A stretch of 64,000 nt of DNA from Ceratodon purpureus (GCA_014871385.1 CM026433.1:3863573-3927572); one strand, 5' to 3'. Positions 1-13,364 are shown, counted from the stretch's first letter. Notes: a model not told the origin generated them from the letters alone. Numbers and translations: made by a program.

Positions 1-698
1 CATCCTTGGTAAAGATATTGCAACTGCGAAGAAGAGTCAATCGAAGGAGGAACTGCCCCGGAGTACATCATCTGCGACGCCCACGGGTGCAAGTACGGAG
101 GTCGTTGAGGGTAATTTGAGTTCACTGGCATCTGTCCCGAGGATGTACTCTTCAAGTTCAAGACCCCGATAACATTGTTTTAGAATCAGGTATATAAAAA
201 TGTAAATGCAGCTGCGACGTGCTTATCCACCACGGACTGAGAAAAATGAACTTAGGACGGATCTGATATACTAATGCGTAAGTGTGTTACCTGTGTCGGG
301 ATGTTCGATTGACCGGAGGAAGTGGACGTCATTTTCTGGGAAAGATGTGGAGGTCCGAAATGTTGAGCTCCACCAGAGGATGATAACACCGGGATAAAAT
401 TCTGTTAGCCATAACAAACCCCACTGTACAAGGTTAATTCAATGACACGTGAAATAGAAAGTGGAAACGAAAAATGAGGAATTCCACAACAGAAAAGTAT
501 AGAACATATACAACGTGACAATGAGCCAATATCGGTGGAAGTGTCACACTATGCAGTGCGACATATGATTATCGAAATACAATGGGCATAACCCGGTACA
601 GGGAGGAGGACAGGATCAAACTCCGAAATCCACTAAGATGATTACGACAATGACGTTAGCCGCAGCCGCTCTTGCCTCTCATTCTACAGAATGTGTAT
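1..698. other. No gene recognised
   Basis: I see no convincing open frame or repeat here. It lies to the left of the F-box-like gene and may belong to the CACTA transposon region. I did not find a CACTA terminal sequence in it. Confidence 0.3.
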
Positions 699-1250
699 CT
701 ATTCCTCATCGTCAGTGCCGCTTGTGGACCTCTCTTCGTCCCAGTCCCAATCTGCGTTAGCCCAGTCCGGGTCGGATTCGGAGTCTGTGTCATGGAACGG
801 ATTTTCCCCTGTTGCGGCAACAACCCGATGATCACCCTGAATCCACGCTTCTAATCCTAAAGGCCACTCCTTGCTACCTTCAGCGTATACCATCCACCCG
901 ACGCACACGCATCTAATATGACACAACATTCTGAATTTATCGACTGGTGTTTCTCCATTCATTAGCAATGGCCATATTTTGTCCTTCACTATCTCTCGGG
1001 GCAGGGAGTCCAAGAAAGTCTCCGCGGGGACATGAGCGGGATCGCAATCCGACTCTGGGCCACTACGAGGGCGCTTCCAATCCATCACCCACGGTTTCAC
1101 CGGCATGCGATGTCTCTTCAGGTACCTGTCCAAGCGGAAGATGGCTAACTCGACTACATCTAACATGGTGTGGTGTAAGCCTCCCGGTCCTTCGGCAATC
1201 CTTCTTGCGGACATGCGGCTCGGTGACGGTACTCGTGAGTCCATCGCCAT
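699..1250 (-). CDS. F-box-like hypothetical protein, 183 aa
   Basis: The frame starts at an ATG at 1250 (MAMDSR) and is open to 699. It stays open further upstream but without a better ATG start. Around residues 97-130 it has LPREIVKDKIWPLL followed by a CHIRCVCVGW segment. This resembles an F-box helix set (LPxEIxxxIWxxL, then RxVCxxW), which in known proteins binds SKP1. The C-terminus is strongly acidic, with many Asp, Glu and Trp-Asp pairs. It is antisense to the neighbouring transposon genes, so it could be a gene captured by or adjacent to the CACTA element. The F-box call rests on the motif only; a plain hypothetical protein is the alternative. Confidence 0.45.
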   Translation of the reverse strand: MAMDSRVPSPSRMSARRIAEGPGGLHHTMLDVVELAIFRLDRYLKRHRMPVKPWVMDWKRPRSGPESDCDPAHVPAETFLDSLPREIVKDKIWPLLMNGETPVDKFRMLCHIRCVCVGWMVYAEGSKEWPLGLEAWIQGDHRVVAATGENPFHDTDSESDPDWANADWDWDEERSTSGTDDEE

Positions 1251-1927
1251 TAAACGGCGGGTTGGGGATCTCCGTGCGCGACTTAACAGATGGAACAGTG
1301 TCCAAAAAGAAACAGAGAATCTAACGAAACAAACGAGTGCAGACAACGAACATTGGGTTAGGGAGTGGACCTGAGGTTGGAAGAGAGCGCAGCAATGCGA
1401 TTGACAGAGGCCGATTAAATGTCTCTCAATAACATTGTGACACAGTTGAGAACCCCAGGGGCAGCCGCCGTCGACGTGAGCCATGGGCGACGACATCTCA
1501 TCCCTAAACCCTAGAGCCTTGCAAGAAAGTGGAAATCCCCCCCGATGAGTAAGACAAGAGCGCCCACAACTCTCCCGATCACGGCGCTCTGAACCATTAC
1601 TGCTGCTGGTCTGCAAATCAGATAAAAACGGGACGGTATGCTAAATATCACCATACTGTCCGCCATCGTGGTGCATGTGGTGGAGAGTGGGAACTCCGTC
1701 TCAGAGGAGGTATCTTCAGCATCATAGCTATCCTAGGTTTAATGGTGGAAGTCCTCACTCATGGACGTCGTGGATGGGTTTCCGAAGTGACGCCGTGTCG
1801 ATGATTACTAGAAACTAACCAATATACCCGGTTGTTTACCTGACAAGGCCGACCAGGTACAAACCGAACTTCCCCACTTAGAAATAGATAATATAGATCA
1901 AAAGCAGCTTTCGCGAGAATCCCTCAG
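1251..1927. other. No gene recognised
   Basis: Intergenic stretch between the minus-strand F-box-like gene and the small plus-strand ORF. The long minus-strand frame continues to about 1616 without an ATG that improves the model. No repeat was noticed. Confidence 0.3.
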
Positions 1928-2236
1928 ATGACGGCGCCTATCATTGGTTGGATGGGCCGAGGGTCGGGGATTGAAGGAGCCTCGTCGCTGAAGGTCATCC
2001 TCGGACGATGGCACCAAGAGACTAAGGTACTCTGGTTACGCACTACGGGAGGTTTGGAATGGTCTATAGGTGCATGGGAAGACATAGAATATTTCTATTG
2101 CAACGCTGTTCAGGTGGGGACGTTCCCTTCAAGAGAGCACATGCGTTCCCGCTCACCGATGTACTCTGCTTTCCTTGTTGCGCTGTTGCGTTCCGGAAGA
2201 GTGTACTGCAGACGCACACCCAACACTCCTAATTAG
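1928..2236 (+). CDS. Hypothetical ORF, 102 aa
   Basis: ATG-started open frame that ends at a TAG. The protein is rich in Trp, Gly and Arg and shows no motif I recognise. It lies upstream of the cysteine-rich ORF in the same orientation, so it may be an exon of a larger gene of the CACTA element. Low confidence that it is a gene by itself. Confidence 0.25.
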   Translation: MTAPIIGWMGRGSGIEGASSLKVILGRWHQETKVLWLRTTGGLEWSIGAWEDIEYFYCNAVQVGTFPSREHMRSRSPMYSAFLVALLRSGRVYCRRTPNTPN

Positions 2237-2316
2237 GGTTTACAGAGTAACGGACAATTTCTGAGGTGCTTACTCTGATCGTGGTGTGGTTGAAGTGGAT
2301 AGAGAGTACTGAGAGG

Positions 2317-2805
2317 ATGCATCGAGAGGATTTGGAATATAGCTCTGATTACGGAACAGATTCGTTACGCGTTGACCGATTTGGTGGGGCACCAAGTCTG
2401 TTAGAGAGCGCAATCCGGGTGTATGAGTTAGGAGTGCTCGGTCCTCGTCACGTCTGCATTGAGTTCTGCGATTGCAGTTCGTGTAGGAAACTTAGGTGGT
2501 TTAATAATCCGAAATGCAACTGCGCTCTCGGGAAAATGTGGGGAAAGTATTTCACCTTGGATGGAGCGATGCGGGTGAAGTGGTTGCGTTGCAGGTGCAA
2601 TACACTCTCGTCATTGGCGACGTCGGCCTCTCTATTCTGCAAGTGTCTTTTACTACTCCCTACGCAGGAATACAATCCGTCGGAAGGTAGTACACGTCCC
2701 GAAGAATACGAAGAGCCTTCTGCAGAAGTCTCTAGCTCTGATTTTCCAGCGGACTTGGTTCGGATTGAATTCGACGGCTTGGAGGAGGTGTATCGCCTTG
2801 GATAG
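2317..2805 (+). CDS. Cysteine-rich hypothetical protein, 162 aa
   Basis: Open frame from an ATG at 2317 to a TAG at 2803-2805. Residues about 48-110 hold a cluster of cysteines in CxC, CxxC and RCRC arrangements, which suggests metal binding. The C-terminal third is acidic and Ser-rich. It precedes the transposase gene on the same strand. I do not recognise the family. It may be an accessory protein of the CACTA element or an exon of a longer transcript. Confidence 0.35.
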   Translation: MHREDLEYSSDYGTDSLRVDRFGGAPSLLESAIRVYELGVLGPRHVCIEFCDCSSCRKLRWFNNPKCNCALGKMWGKYFTLDGAMRVKWLRCRCNTLSSLATSASLFCKCLLLLPTQEYNPSEGSTRPEEYEEPSAEVSSSDFPADLVRIEFDGLEEVYRLG

Positions 2806-3053
2806 GACCAATGCTGGTCAGAATAGTTCTGCACAGAAAAGGGGATTTCGCTCAGACGCTTACATTTGTTGGGTTTGCGAGGTGAAGCATTTAGGTATGC
2901 TGCCATTCCTTGACCCGTTGGGCACCAATTGTGATTAAGGAGTTTTCGGTGGGTAGAAAGTGCTTAATTACGTAGTTACCGTGATGTACATGGCTGTTCA
3001 TTGACAGTGCGTGAGTCTGAAGAACCGCTGTCGTCGTTCTTCATGTTCTTAGA

Positions 3054-6000
3054 ATGGAAGAGGGCATTCGAAGGAATCCACCGGGGGAGGCTCGCATCCT
3101 GTCTCGGAGAGCGAAATTACTCAGGCGGGAGTTGGCGTACGCGAGGCGGATGAGTTGGACGAAACTGCCATGTCCATGTCAAATCCACATGCGGGAGGCG
3201 GAACTCACTCTCGACTCATACCGGAGATGCCTGAGGGATAATGGAAGGCATGTGTGGTTCTATGGAAGGACAGAGGTATGTCTCATATTTTCCTTCGTGT
3301 GTTGATGTGGTGCTCATATGTAAGATTAACCACGACAACTCAGGAACTCGAATTCTGAAAATTCACTTAGAGCCTTCACCTTCCATGCACAGTAGAAGAA
3401 CACAATACCGATTGGTTGATGCTATGAATTGGGATATCGCATGTCATGAAGCACCTCCTGCCTAACAGTCGAAGATGTTCTGTTGTACCAGGGATACGAG
3501 GACGACGACTCCGACGTCGAGTGGGAGGACCACATTACGTGGTACTATGGAGCGCAGGCGAGAATGCGTCCAAACGCACTACGGCGGAGGGATTTAGACC
3601 CGGGGATTGATGTGACGCAGATGGTAGTCGAAGCTCATGATATCGTGGACAGAATTCATGAAGAGGTGATGGTGGACCAGGTTCATGCTGGAGAGCATCC
3701 GAGAGGAGATCCGCACCAACAGAGATTTCCGAATGGAGTCAGCGACGACTTAGGGCAGGAGAACAGAGCATCACCCGTAGGAGCAGGTCGGGGTGGGGGG
3801 ATTCCTAGTCCGGAGAGAAGCAGTGACTCGGCAATCCCCTTACGCGAGGAAGGTAATGCAGCAGGTGAAGACGGCCGTGACATCTCCGATGCACCGTCAG
3901 TCGACGTTTCTGATGATAGCTCTGGAGACGAGGGGGCGCACCAGTGGGGAGACTCTGACGACGAGACAGACGCTTCCATCGCGGCCCTAGAGGAGGCAGC
4001 GACTACTCCCTTGTTCCCAGGATCAGAATACTCTAGCATGGGAACGACGTATGTGCTTCTAAGTAGTGGAAAGCTGCACGGCTGTTCCGACGTCTACCTG
4101 GATGAGCTATTCCGGACCTTAAGCACTACCATTCTTCCTAAGCCGAATACCTTACCCAAGACTTACAGAGAGGCATCCGAGTACTTGAGGAAGTTGGGCC
4201 ACACTTACAAGTCAATCGACTCCTGCCCCAACAATTGTTGCCTGTATCGGAAGGACCTGAAGGACGCTCGTGTTTGTCCACATTGCAGGGCTCCGAGAAA
4301 AAGAAGAGCAGGGAGATCAGAAGTGCCGTTCAAGGTTACGAGGGCCTTCCCTCTTACTCCGCGACTCAAACGGATGTTTCGAAGTGCTCTTCAGGCAGCT
4401 GCAATGACATGGTGGGCGACCCTCGCAGTCACGGACGGTGTGATGTCTCATGTCTCTCACTCAGCGCAATGGAAGTGGATCTCGGAGAGATTTCATGCAG
4501 AGTTTGGCCATGACGATAGAAACGTGCGAATGGCTCTTGTTACAGATGGATTCAACCCCCACGCAGACAAGAGGAGTACTTACTCTATATGGCCTATTCT
4601 CCTCATGAACTACAACATTGCACCGTGGCTTACGACGAAGAATTATTTTATTATGTTGGGGATCCTAATCCCGGGTCCTAAATCCGTAACAGCTGATTAC
4701 TTCGATATCTATATGGAGCCACTGATTGAAGAACTCTTACATCTTTGGGAAGAAGGGGTGTACTGCATGGATGTCGCCCGTTATAAGGAGTCGTCTCATT
4801 TCATATTGAAGGCGATGATCATCTGGACAATTGGCGACTTCCCAGCCTACGGCGTTTTAGCTGGTTGCACAACCAATGGGTTCGTTGGCTGCCCAGTGTG
4901 CGGGGAGGGCTTTAGATCACGGCGTTCTAAGGTTTTACACAAGAACGTCTTCTGTGGATGTGCCCGCAGGTTCCTTGTTAGGGCAGACCATCCCTTCAGG
5001 GGCGACAGTTCAAACTTCATAGATGAGGAGCACCGAGTGGCCCCTACTCCCGTTACCGGAAGTGAAGCATTGCAGAGGGGAGAGGAGCGTGTCAGGTGGC
5101 TTAGAGAGTATGGAAGACCGAAGGAAAATGACCCCGTCAGAAGGCACGGCATCAAGCGAGTTTCCTCACTATATAGGCTTCCTTACTGGAAGGTAAGAGT
5201 GCCACTGAGCCGCCCCTGATCCTTGTTTACAGTCTGCACATGTTGTCTTCGACGTCTCGATATTGTGTGGCTCCAGTGGCTTCATGTCATGATCACTTGG
5301 GACTCTATGTCTAGACGTCGGGGTGATGTAGCTGTCTTAACATATGTCATTGAAGTTTAGCCCAGCCTTTTTTTTCGGTGTCGATAAACTTGCTGGTGAA
5401 TGGGGTTCGAACTACCAGGCTCTGTCCACCGGGACTTCTAACCATTCATTTAGCGTATGTTGTTCTCTTAGATAGCGTATAATGACTGCTGGAATTGGAT
5501 TATATGATCATGCTGTTCGACGACATGAATTGCACATGTCGATGCTCACCTGCGCATGATCTGGTACTGTGTGACCAGATGAATATGTAGCAGACTATGT
5601 TTCTCGGTGCAATGGTCAGTCGTGCTTGCTGATCCCCCATTCTTATATTTTCAGCTGAAGTCTCACAACTTTCTTCATGGTGCTGTGAATAGGAACTTCC
5701 AGTTAGGCACACACTCGACGTCATGCATGTGGAAAAGAATATAGCGGTTACAATTACTGGATTTTTACTCGGTGAAGAAGACACGATAGCCGTGCGAAAG
5801 GACCTACAGGATCAAGGGGTCATGCCTAGTCTGCATCTTGTGCGGGATGAGTTAACCGATAGCTACCTGATGCCGCAGGCACCCTACGTTCTTAGCCCCG
5901 GTGAGAAACGACGAGTCCTACAGACGATCAAGAATGTTCAAACACCGACTGGTCACTGTTCGAACTTGTCGAAGGTAGTTAACTTGGATAAAGGGAAGTT

Positions 6001-7734
6001 CCAGTTCATGAAAAGCCACGACTGGCATGTTGTTCTAGAGGAGGTGTTACCTGCCGCCTTGAGAGGGTCGCTCGCAGATGGACCTCGGGTAGCTGTTATT
6101 CGACTAGGGCACTGCTTCAAGAAGATTTGCGAGAAACAAGTAACCGTGAGTGAGCTCCCGAACTTATTGAACTACATTGCCGAAACTTGCTCTCTGCTGG
6201 AGATATACTTCCCACTGGCGTATTGGAATATAATGCCCCATCTCGTACTTCACTTGCCAAGGGAGCTTTACTGGTGCGGGCCCGTTCATGCCCGCTGGAT
6301 GTATAGCGTGGAAAGGTACTTAGGTCACTTGAAGAGCCTCGTGCGTAATAAGGCCAGACCCGAAGGATCCATTGCCCAGGGTTATATGTATACGGAAGCC
6401 ATCGGATTCGTCACAGAGCATTTCCAAATGTATCCAGGAGTTGCGAGACTACTCTGGGACATGGAAGAAGACGAACAGGACGCAGGGGAGGTGATGGAGG
6501 GGCAGGGTCGTGAGCAATTCTGGGACGACATTGAATTGAAGAAACTTCACGAACATGTTTTGCGTCACTGCGTCCACACGGAGGACCTCTATAGGTATGC
6601 TACCCTCATGCGTACTGTTTGGGTCAGTGTCATCGCATTGGTGACTAAATAAAGAGTGCTCTAACTGTTATTAAAACGAGTACGTAGAGTACTGTTTAAC
6701 TCTACAGCCGTTTCTGTTGCAGTATTTTCTCAGAGGAAAGAAGATCGCTTAGGGGTCGCAATCCAAGGAGACTCGTTCCATTCGCAGACTGGATCGAAGA
6801 GAGAGTGCGTCAAATGGGAATCGATGGTCATAACCCCTCTCCAGATCTGGTGACTATGTCCAGACTTCCGTCTCCGTACGTAAAGCATCATAACTCGATG
6901 TGGGCTTTCGGCTACCACTTCAGAACTGACGAAGAGGACGGGAAACAACACGTAACCTTCGACGCTGGAGTGGCAGCCATCATAAACCAAACCTGCCGTT
7001 CTTCAGTGTCGGATGTGAACCAAATTGAGTCGGAGCTCCTTTATGTAGGAATTATTAAGGACATACTGCGCGTTGACTACGGACATTTGAAGTTCAACGT
7101 ATTGAGGTGTTCATGGATCAAGCCTGATCTCGCAGGGGAGCCGACAATCAAAGTAGACCAAGACGGTTTTTGGCTCGTAAAACACGCTGCTCGACAGAGT
7201 GCAGACGTCGAGCCGTATCTCATGGCCGCACATGCCCGTCAGGTCAGTTAATCGACGCAATTCCCTTTCATTCGTACAGTCTCCCAATGTTTGCATTCCG
7301 GTCTAAGCTGAACCTCTGAATTGCATCATGAGCATCGTATCACTTATCACAGTCGTCATTATGGACTACCCAATGCCGAACAGGTTTATTTTGTCGATGA
7401 TCCATACAATGAAGAATGGAAGGTTGTGAGGTACAAGGAGCCGAGATCACGGCGGGTCACTGATGGGCTACCAGACGCTTCTCTTAGCGCACCAGGTCGG
7501 ACCACTGCCACCGAGCTTAACATTGCTAGAGGACAAGGCGAGGCTGCAGCTGAGCCTCAGAGGCAGCCAGTACTAGAGGCCGACGTGGTGCATGTCATGG
7601 CACACGAAGAGGTCGACGAAGAAGCAGCTTACATGCAAACGGACCACATCCATTCCGATTCAGAGGACGACATCCCCAACGACGAGGCAGCAGTTCCAGT
7701 GATTCCCGTACCTAATGCGATTGACGATGCATAA
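3054..7734 (+). CDS. CACTA (En/Spm) transposase, tnp2 type, five exons, about 1231 aa
   Basis: Proposed exons are 3054-3275, 3492-5192, 5693-6594, 6723-7242 and 7384-7734. All introns are GT-AG and the joined length is 3696 nt, an exact multiple of three. Exon 1 carries a transposase-associated-like cysteine motif (LPCPCQIH, then HVWFYG). Exon 2 carries the Tnp2 core: CCLYRKDL and CPHC near residue 310, DGFNPHADKRSTYSIWP near 425, ILIPGPKS, and CPVCGEGF near 540. The exon 2/3 junction restores LPYWK followed by ELPVRHTLDVMHVEKN, the usual continuation in this family. Exon 3 holds DUF4218 (VRNKARPEGSIAQGY near residue 860). Exons 4-5 hold DUF4216 (YVGIIKDILRVDYG; VYFVDDP after the last splice). 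No stop or frameshift was seen, so the gene looks potentially active. In this family the protein cuts and joins transposon ends in the nucleus. The first exon is the least certain. Confidence 0.85.
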
Positions 7735-9094
7735 CTCTAACGAGTTTGAAATGCCATCAGCCCTTCACGCAGAGCTTGAACTCGGTGTTACTACGGCATT
7801 CCCTAAGACATTGGTACGTCAATTCAGCGAATGAATCCTTCATTACAGTCTCTCACAGCATTCTGCAAACTGATCAGTTGAGGTTACTCTCTGAGGTCAG
7901 TAACTGAATAACTCCCCAAAAGTTTTTCCGCAACCTCTATATTCTAGGTTCTGTTCAGAGAAATACCGTGTGCTTCTCTGGCCATGGGGCATCAGTAGGT
8001 CCACGGTTTAGTATATCCACATCCCTCTTAGGTAATATGTTCACACGTCCAAACTGAGTCAGAGGCTCGTCCCATGTACTGACTTGTCAGAACTTGCTTC
8101 ACGTACGAGCCAAGGTTCTGACGGAGGACGGTCATGTCACCAGCACCGGACACTGAGTAGGCGGAGCCTCTTTCACCTGTCACAAAATCTTAGCCTGTTT
8201 GTCTATTCAGGAAGTCCATCTAATCAATCATAATCCAGAGGACGAGTACATACGCATGTCAGTTCCAGCCGTTTCGAGTCCATTCCATCAAAGTAGGCGT
8301 AGGTCATGCCGTCATGGGGCACTGAAGTAGACATGAGTAGAACGCATAGCATCCCATCAGCGAGGCGGCTCCTTCTAGTTTCACATGTCATTATTCTGTC
8401 ACCTCTGGGCTGTAATTAGCAGCAGTCTGCCTCGCTGTATCGTCAATGAGTGGAAGGTGTTGTGGAGAATTGACAGGTTAGTGACACAATGACCATCGTG
8501 GCGTATCCACACCCGTCACGCATTGGATTTCAGCATCATATTATGACAGGGAGCAATAGATGTGAGGTGACTACCAGCCCCAATCAATTGTCGGCTGTCT
8601 TCTAGAACCCTAATTTCCTCAGAATAAAGCGAGTCGCCTGAGAGATGGAGAGGCGGATGCTCCTCAATGCTTCCATCGCACAGGTGGGCGGAGCCTCCAG
8701 AGTGCGAACCCGTCGACTGATGCTTTCTGGCGTCTGTGTGCTAATCCACTCCTTCCCCGGTGCGTGCGAAGCAGAATCACGGGCTTCATTACTGAACCAG
8801 GTACGCGCTTCCATCTATGATATTATGTTCCGAATAGTATTTCCATGTGCTTGTACCATGCTGACTTCTCCATATCTTGTCGACGGTCCAGACGCCCTTC
8901 TCCTCCATATTGTGTGTGTTTGAATGACTCGTAACCATTTCATCCTCCGAATTTGTTGGGTTCTCGTTCCTCTTTGCTGGAGTTGTGTAGTTAGTGCGCC
9001 TTTTTTTTATTTACAATGGAATAGAATTTAACCCTTGCTGTCTCGGCTATGGAAGACTTAATCAATATGATGTCTTCTGTATGTCTTCGCAGAC
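7735..9094. other. Intergenic region inside the CACTA region
   Basis: About 1.36 kb between the transposase and the second multi-exon gene, with no ORF that looks coding. Short frames around 8645-8923 show no recognisable motif. It could hold the promoter or 5' exons of the downstream gene. Confidence 0.35.
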
Positions 9095-12000
9095 ATGGCC
9101 ATCGACAGCCATGACATTCCACGGAACCCTCATCGGGGATCGCCACGATGGTTTTTCGTGGACAAGAAACTGAATAACTACGGATACTTGCCGGGAGCCC
9201 CGAGACGCGACCGGGACGCACTTCCAGACATAGTCGTGAACGAGGAGAAGTGTGCGAAGCGATGGGGACCAAAGCAACACGGCAAATTCTGGTACGCGCG
9301 GCCAGGTTCGAGCGAGAGTCCGAGAATGATACAGAGGATTGAGAGTCTGTACGAGGTTACCCACCAGCGCCCAATGGGGAAGCAGCGCTGCATTGGACTC
9401 GCCTTTGCACGGGGACTGATTGCAGAGAAGCTCGGGCACGCAGTGGATTGGGCCTCCTTTGCCGCCAAGCAGTGTCAGCGGGGGGGGCGTCCGTTCATAT
9501 CCTTAGAAGAGCTGAGAAGCAAAACAAGACGGGAGTCCGGTTGGTGGCCACGGATTGAGGCGTCGGAGCTGAACGCGAATGACTTGGAGGGGGCTCCGGA
9601 TGACTGGGAGGTTAATAGGCATCCTCGGCAGATGAACATGAGGCTCATCAACGGCTACGACTTGAAGGATGCCTTGCCAACGAGGCCGGACACCGTCGTC
9701 TCCCCACCACTGTACGGGCGAGTGGTTCATATCGGAGGTCAGCCCCCCTACCGTTTCCCTTCAAGTACCTTGAATATGAATTCTACTCCGCTACTCTGAC
9801 ATGAAATTACATTGTTCTGTACTGAAATAGATGCTGGCTGTTTGTACATAGTGTCGTCGCATGCAGACAGTGATACTGCAAGCTCTGGGAGTGACTCGTC
9901 GGAGAAGATAGTTAATAACCACGGTGAGTCTCCTGTCATCCATTATGTACGCTGATGTTCAATCCAGTGTTAGTTAAATAATCCTACAATTGGAGGACAT
10001 TGTGCTTGGTGGAATCCACTACGTCTGCCAATCATTAGAATGTATCGAGGCGTGTGGTCCAATTCGTGCAGGTACAGCTCCACTCTCGGTTGAAGAGGTC
10101 CAATCCGCGGAAGTACCACCTATTGCAACACAAGGATCACCAATCGTAGAAGGAGGCAACGAGTGGGACAGCTGCCCCGTGTCACCAGGACCAGGTACTA
10201 TTATGTACTCCAGAAATAGCCTCGGTTTAGCTTGTTAGTAGATTTGAAGATATAACACTTAAGTGTTTAGTCGAATAGAAGCACTTTTTAACTTGCTAAT
10301 GGGTGGCCGTCAGCAGTTTCTCCTGTCGGTGGTCGCCAGGTTGGACGATCCACATCGGACTCTGATTACGAGCCGTCCGACAGGCATAGGACTGAAACGA
10401 GTATCCACCCATCCGCCGGCGTGGAGCGCGACCTCGAGGACATTGTTAGCGATGAGGATGTCCTCGGAGTAGACATCTCCGACCGTGTTCACGCCGAATG
10501 TGAGTTTTCAAGAGTTCCCCTGTCATTGTCTCATCCTGAAATTGTAGTCGAGAAGTGAGACACCTAAACCTTACTGAACCTATTCGACTTCAGAACCACA
10601 ACCCGTCTTGATTTTTTTTTTAATCTCATGCGACGACGTGGGCTTACTGTACCTCTGAATTTTGCAGTGGATCACTGGGCCGTGGAGGCTGGATTCTACA
10701 CAATCGAACCCGAAGCACAGTTGACCTTCCTCCAAGAGAAGGAGACGGAGTTCAAGAGAGAGTCGAAGAAGCGGAAGGCGGAGGAGGAGGCACAGGAAGG
10801 GTGGCTTACGAAGATGAGATGGAAAACAATTGACATGGCTTTTCCACCTGAGGGGAATGAGGCGTCGCAGGTGCCGGATTGCAACATCGTAGTGGACAAG
10901 TATGTGGCGGATTCCAACGTTTCTGTGAAGTTCTCACCGCTGAGGTTCCAGCGACGTCCACTATTACTCCCTCGCGGTGAGCGATCTATCACCTTTCACT
11001 TACATAAGGATAATCTCTACTGCTGAGTTGCTTACGTACTCATGAATATATATAACGTATCACTTTTTGTGAGTGCTGATAGTCGTAGCCATGTCTCCTG
11101 TAACAGCAGTTACACTTATAGAATATCTCTGTACTACGTGTGTGAATTTGACGCAGAGGTTGCGGCTTCTGGTTCGGGATCGGGAGATTACGATGCGAAT
11201 GTTGGAAGGAATATGGGGAGCATCAATATCGGGGACACCGATAGCGACTGATGTGTTCAGAATTGGAGGGCTTCAGTAATAGTATGAGTACTGGGGGGTT
11301 TTGGTCTGTACATAAATCATTTTGATGCACATCCGGACGGGCTGATATAGAGCTTTAAAATGAACTTGACGACTGCCGGAGAGTTAGTGTGATCGTAAAG
11401 TAGGTGTGATCGGAAATTAGGTGTGAGCTTAACATTTTCTTTGAACTCACTCGGGTATCATGTGCGTGATTGCACCGGACTGAGCGTATCCGCTATGTGG
11501 TGCACTCGTTACATACTTCTATAATGGATAATTGAATTTCGTTTCTATCTTCGTATTACTACAGGCCCATGAATTCCACTGCTTTTTCTGTGAAATGGCG
11601 TGCTTGTCATGTACTGGACTGGATGTGGTCGTTCAAAGTATTAGGAAAAAAATTGCATCCCTCAGACGTCTATTTGAATCTAAGTGACGACGCGGTACAA
11701 CTACCGTAATGTGGATCAACAGTAATATCATCAGGAAAAAAAGCGTACTGTACACATTGAGGTCATTCTCCCACATGAAGCACCGGGCATCAACCGGCAC
11801 CCGAGTCACCCCAACGAGGACGACCTCGAAATCGTGGGACCTAAAATTCCCGGCGTCTTGGACCAGTAATCTCGTAGCTATGTCGAGGGAGGGTCGTAAT
11901 TCATACGTGGCTCGCGCTTGCTTATTACCCTGTCCGAGGTGGTTCCACCCAGGATAAATCCAGTACCATCGCGCATCCTGATTCGATGTTCAGCCTTCCA

Positions 12001-12257
12001 AGGAGTGGCCCACACCGCCCACACCGGCGACCACGCAGGGAAAGACAGAAACCGCCGGAGGAGCGCCTAAGCCGCGACCCAGCCCTTACAGTCCGGAGTG
12101 AGAAACGACCACTTCGCTAGTAGTGTCTGACGATTCGGCAGGAGCAAAGTTAATGAGCGTGAAGAAGAAAAACACTCTTCTCGAGGATTCAGATCCTGAG
12201 GAGACAACCGGTAAACCAAAGAAACGAAACGGGCGAAGGCGATGGAACTTCCTGTAA
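9095..12257 (+). CDS. Multi-exon acidic gene, possible second (TnpA-like) CACTA gene
   Basis: The first exon starts at ATG 9095, just after a CAG acceptor, and is open to a probable donor near 9738. Later protein-like pieces are bounded by GT/AG signals: a Ser/Asp-rich exon (about 9858-9924), 10071-10196, a Ser/Asp/Glu-rich exon (about 10358-10499), a charged Lys/Glu-rich piece within 10628-11026, 11773-11867, and a last piece (about 12130-12257) with a basic NLS-like run (KPKKRNGRRR) before TAA. I do not recognise a domain. Position and orientation behind the transposase suggest the accessory DNA-binding protein CACTA elements often carry, but this is inference. Exon borders are approximate and the chain could be two genes. 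Confidence 0.4.
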
Positions 12258-13364
12258 CTTGCTTGCACAGCTGATTACATATTGTCGTTAGTTCCCCAAT
12301 AGAGATTCAGCATGCGGTAGTAATGGTGGATGTACTTTTGTATGATCTGAAATGGGCGTTTGGCCAAGTTACGCGCTTGCTGAGTGAAATGGTCACTACA
12401 GCCTAGCTGAGTGATAATCTCACTGAACTGCCGATTAAGTTCCTGATATCTGAGCTTAAGAACAGGTAGGAAAGACAACTCCGTAGTGCCAATTTGAAGG
12501 TCGGAGAGAAGATTGGAATCAATATCATTGTGGACATCGATTGATCATGGGTAGCATCATTTTCCACTTAGAAATGATAAAATATAAATTTTATAACATC
12601 TCGGAAAAATTACTGGACGTCTGTCATATCAGAGTGTAATTTGGACACAATCCTATATATGCATATCTTACAAACGCATGCTCACTGAGAGTGTTCCGCT
12701 TCCAGCAGTTGGATCTGTTAAAAGTTGCAGCAATAGTTTCTGTTACAGCATCTCTATCCTAACAGGGAACAATCTGTCACAGGTTGTGGCAAGGTAATTT
12801 GTTAGAGGCTGCTAAAGCCTACGATATCGTAGCAATCCCTGTTGCGCTAAATCTTATCCCTGTTAAGCTAAATCCTACGATATCGTCAAGACGGTTTTAT
12901 TCCTTAGCAATCCCAACTTTACATATATGGCCCAAGCTACAACTGAGGGCGGAATCATACGACTCAAGAGGATTAACATGTGCATTATTACTAAGGGCAA
13001 GCGGGGGATCCATCATCATCTGGGGTAGAATGTGTTGTTGGCAACTCCAATGTGCCAATCTCATTGTACGTGTCATGCCCAAACAGAGGAATCATATCCT
13101 CAACCTAATGACGCCTTCACGACAAGAACGTTTCCAGCCCAACTCCGAACAGCAAAGGGAGTCATTCTTCTCAGTCAAGAGGAACATCAGCATGATTTCT
13201 GGGGAAGTTGGGTACTTCGTTAGAAAAAAAAATGAAGATGAACACTAGCGAAAGAAATGTGCTTCAAGTTTCAACCAGCTCAGCGTCTGGAAAGTACAGG
13301 GTAGCGTTGAAGTTCTTCAGACCTTCCTGTCACTTCCACACGTGATCCAGATTTGGGTAGAATT
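12258..13364. other. No gene recognised
   Basis: Between the presumed end of the second CACTA gene and the border of the large inverted repeat. An open frame at 12784-13248 has no recognisable domain and an ordinary composition. No transposon end could be fixed here. Confidence 0.3.

Noticed and set aside
12108-12125. CTTCGCTAGTAGTG as the right end of the CACTA element
   Set aside because: Its reverse complement starts CACTACTAGCGAAG as such an end should, but I found no matching start on the left side, and the sequence lies within a presumed exon.
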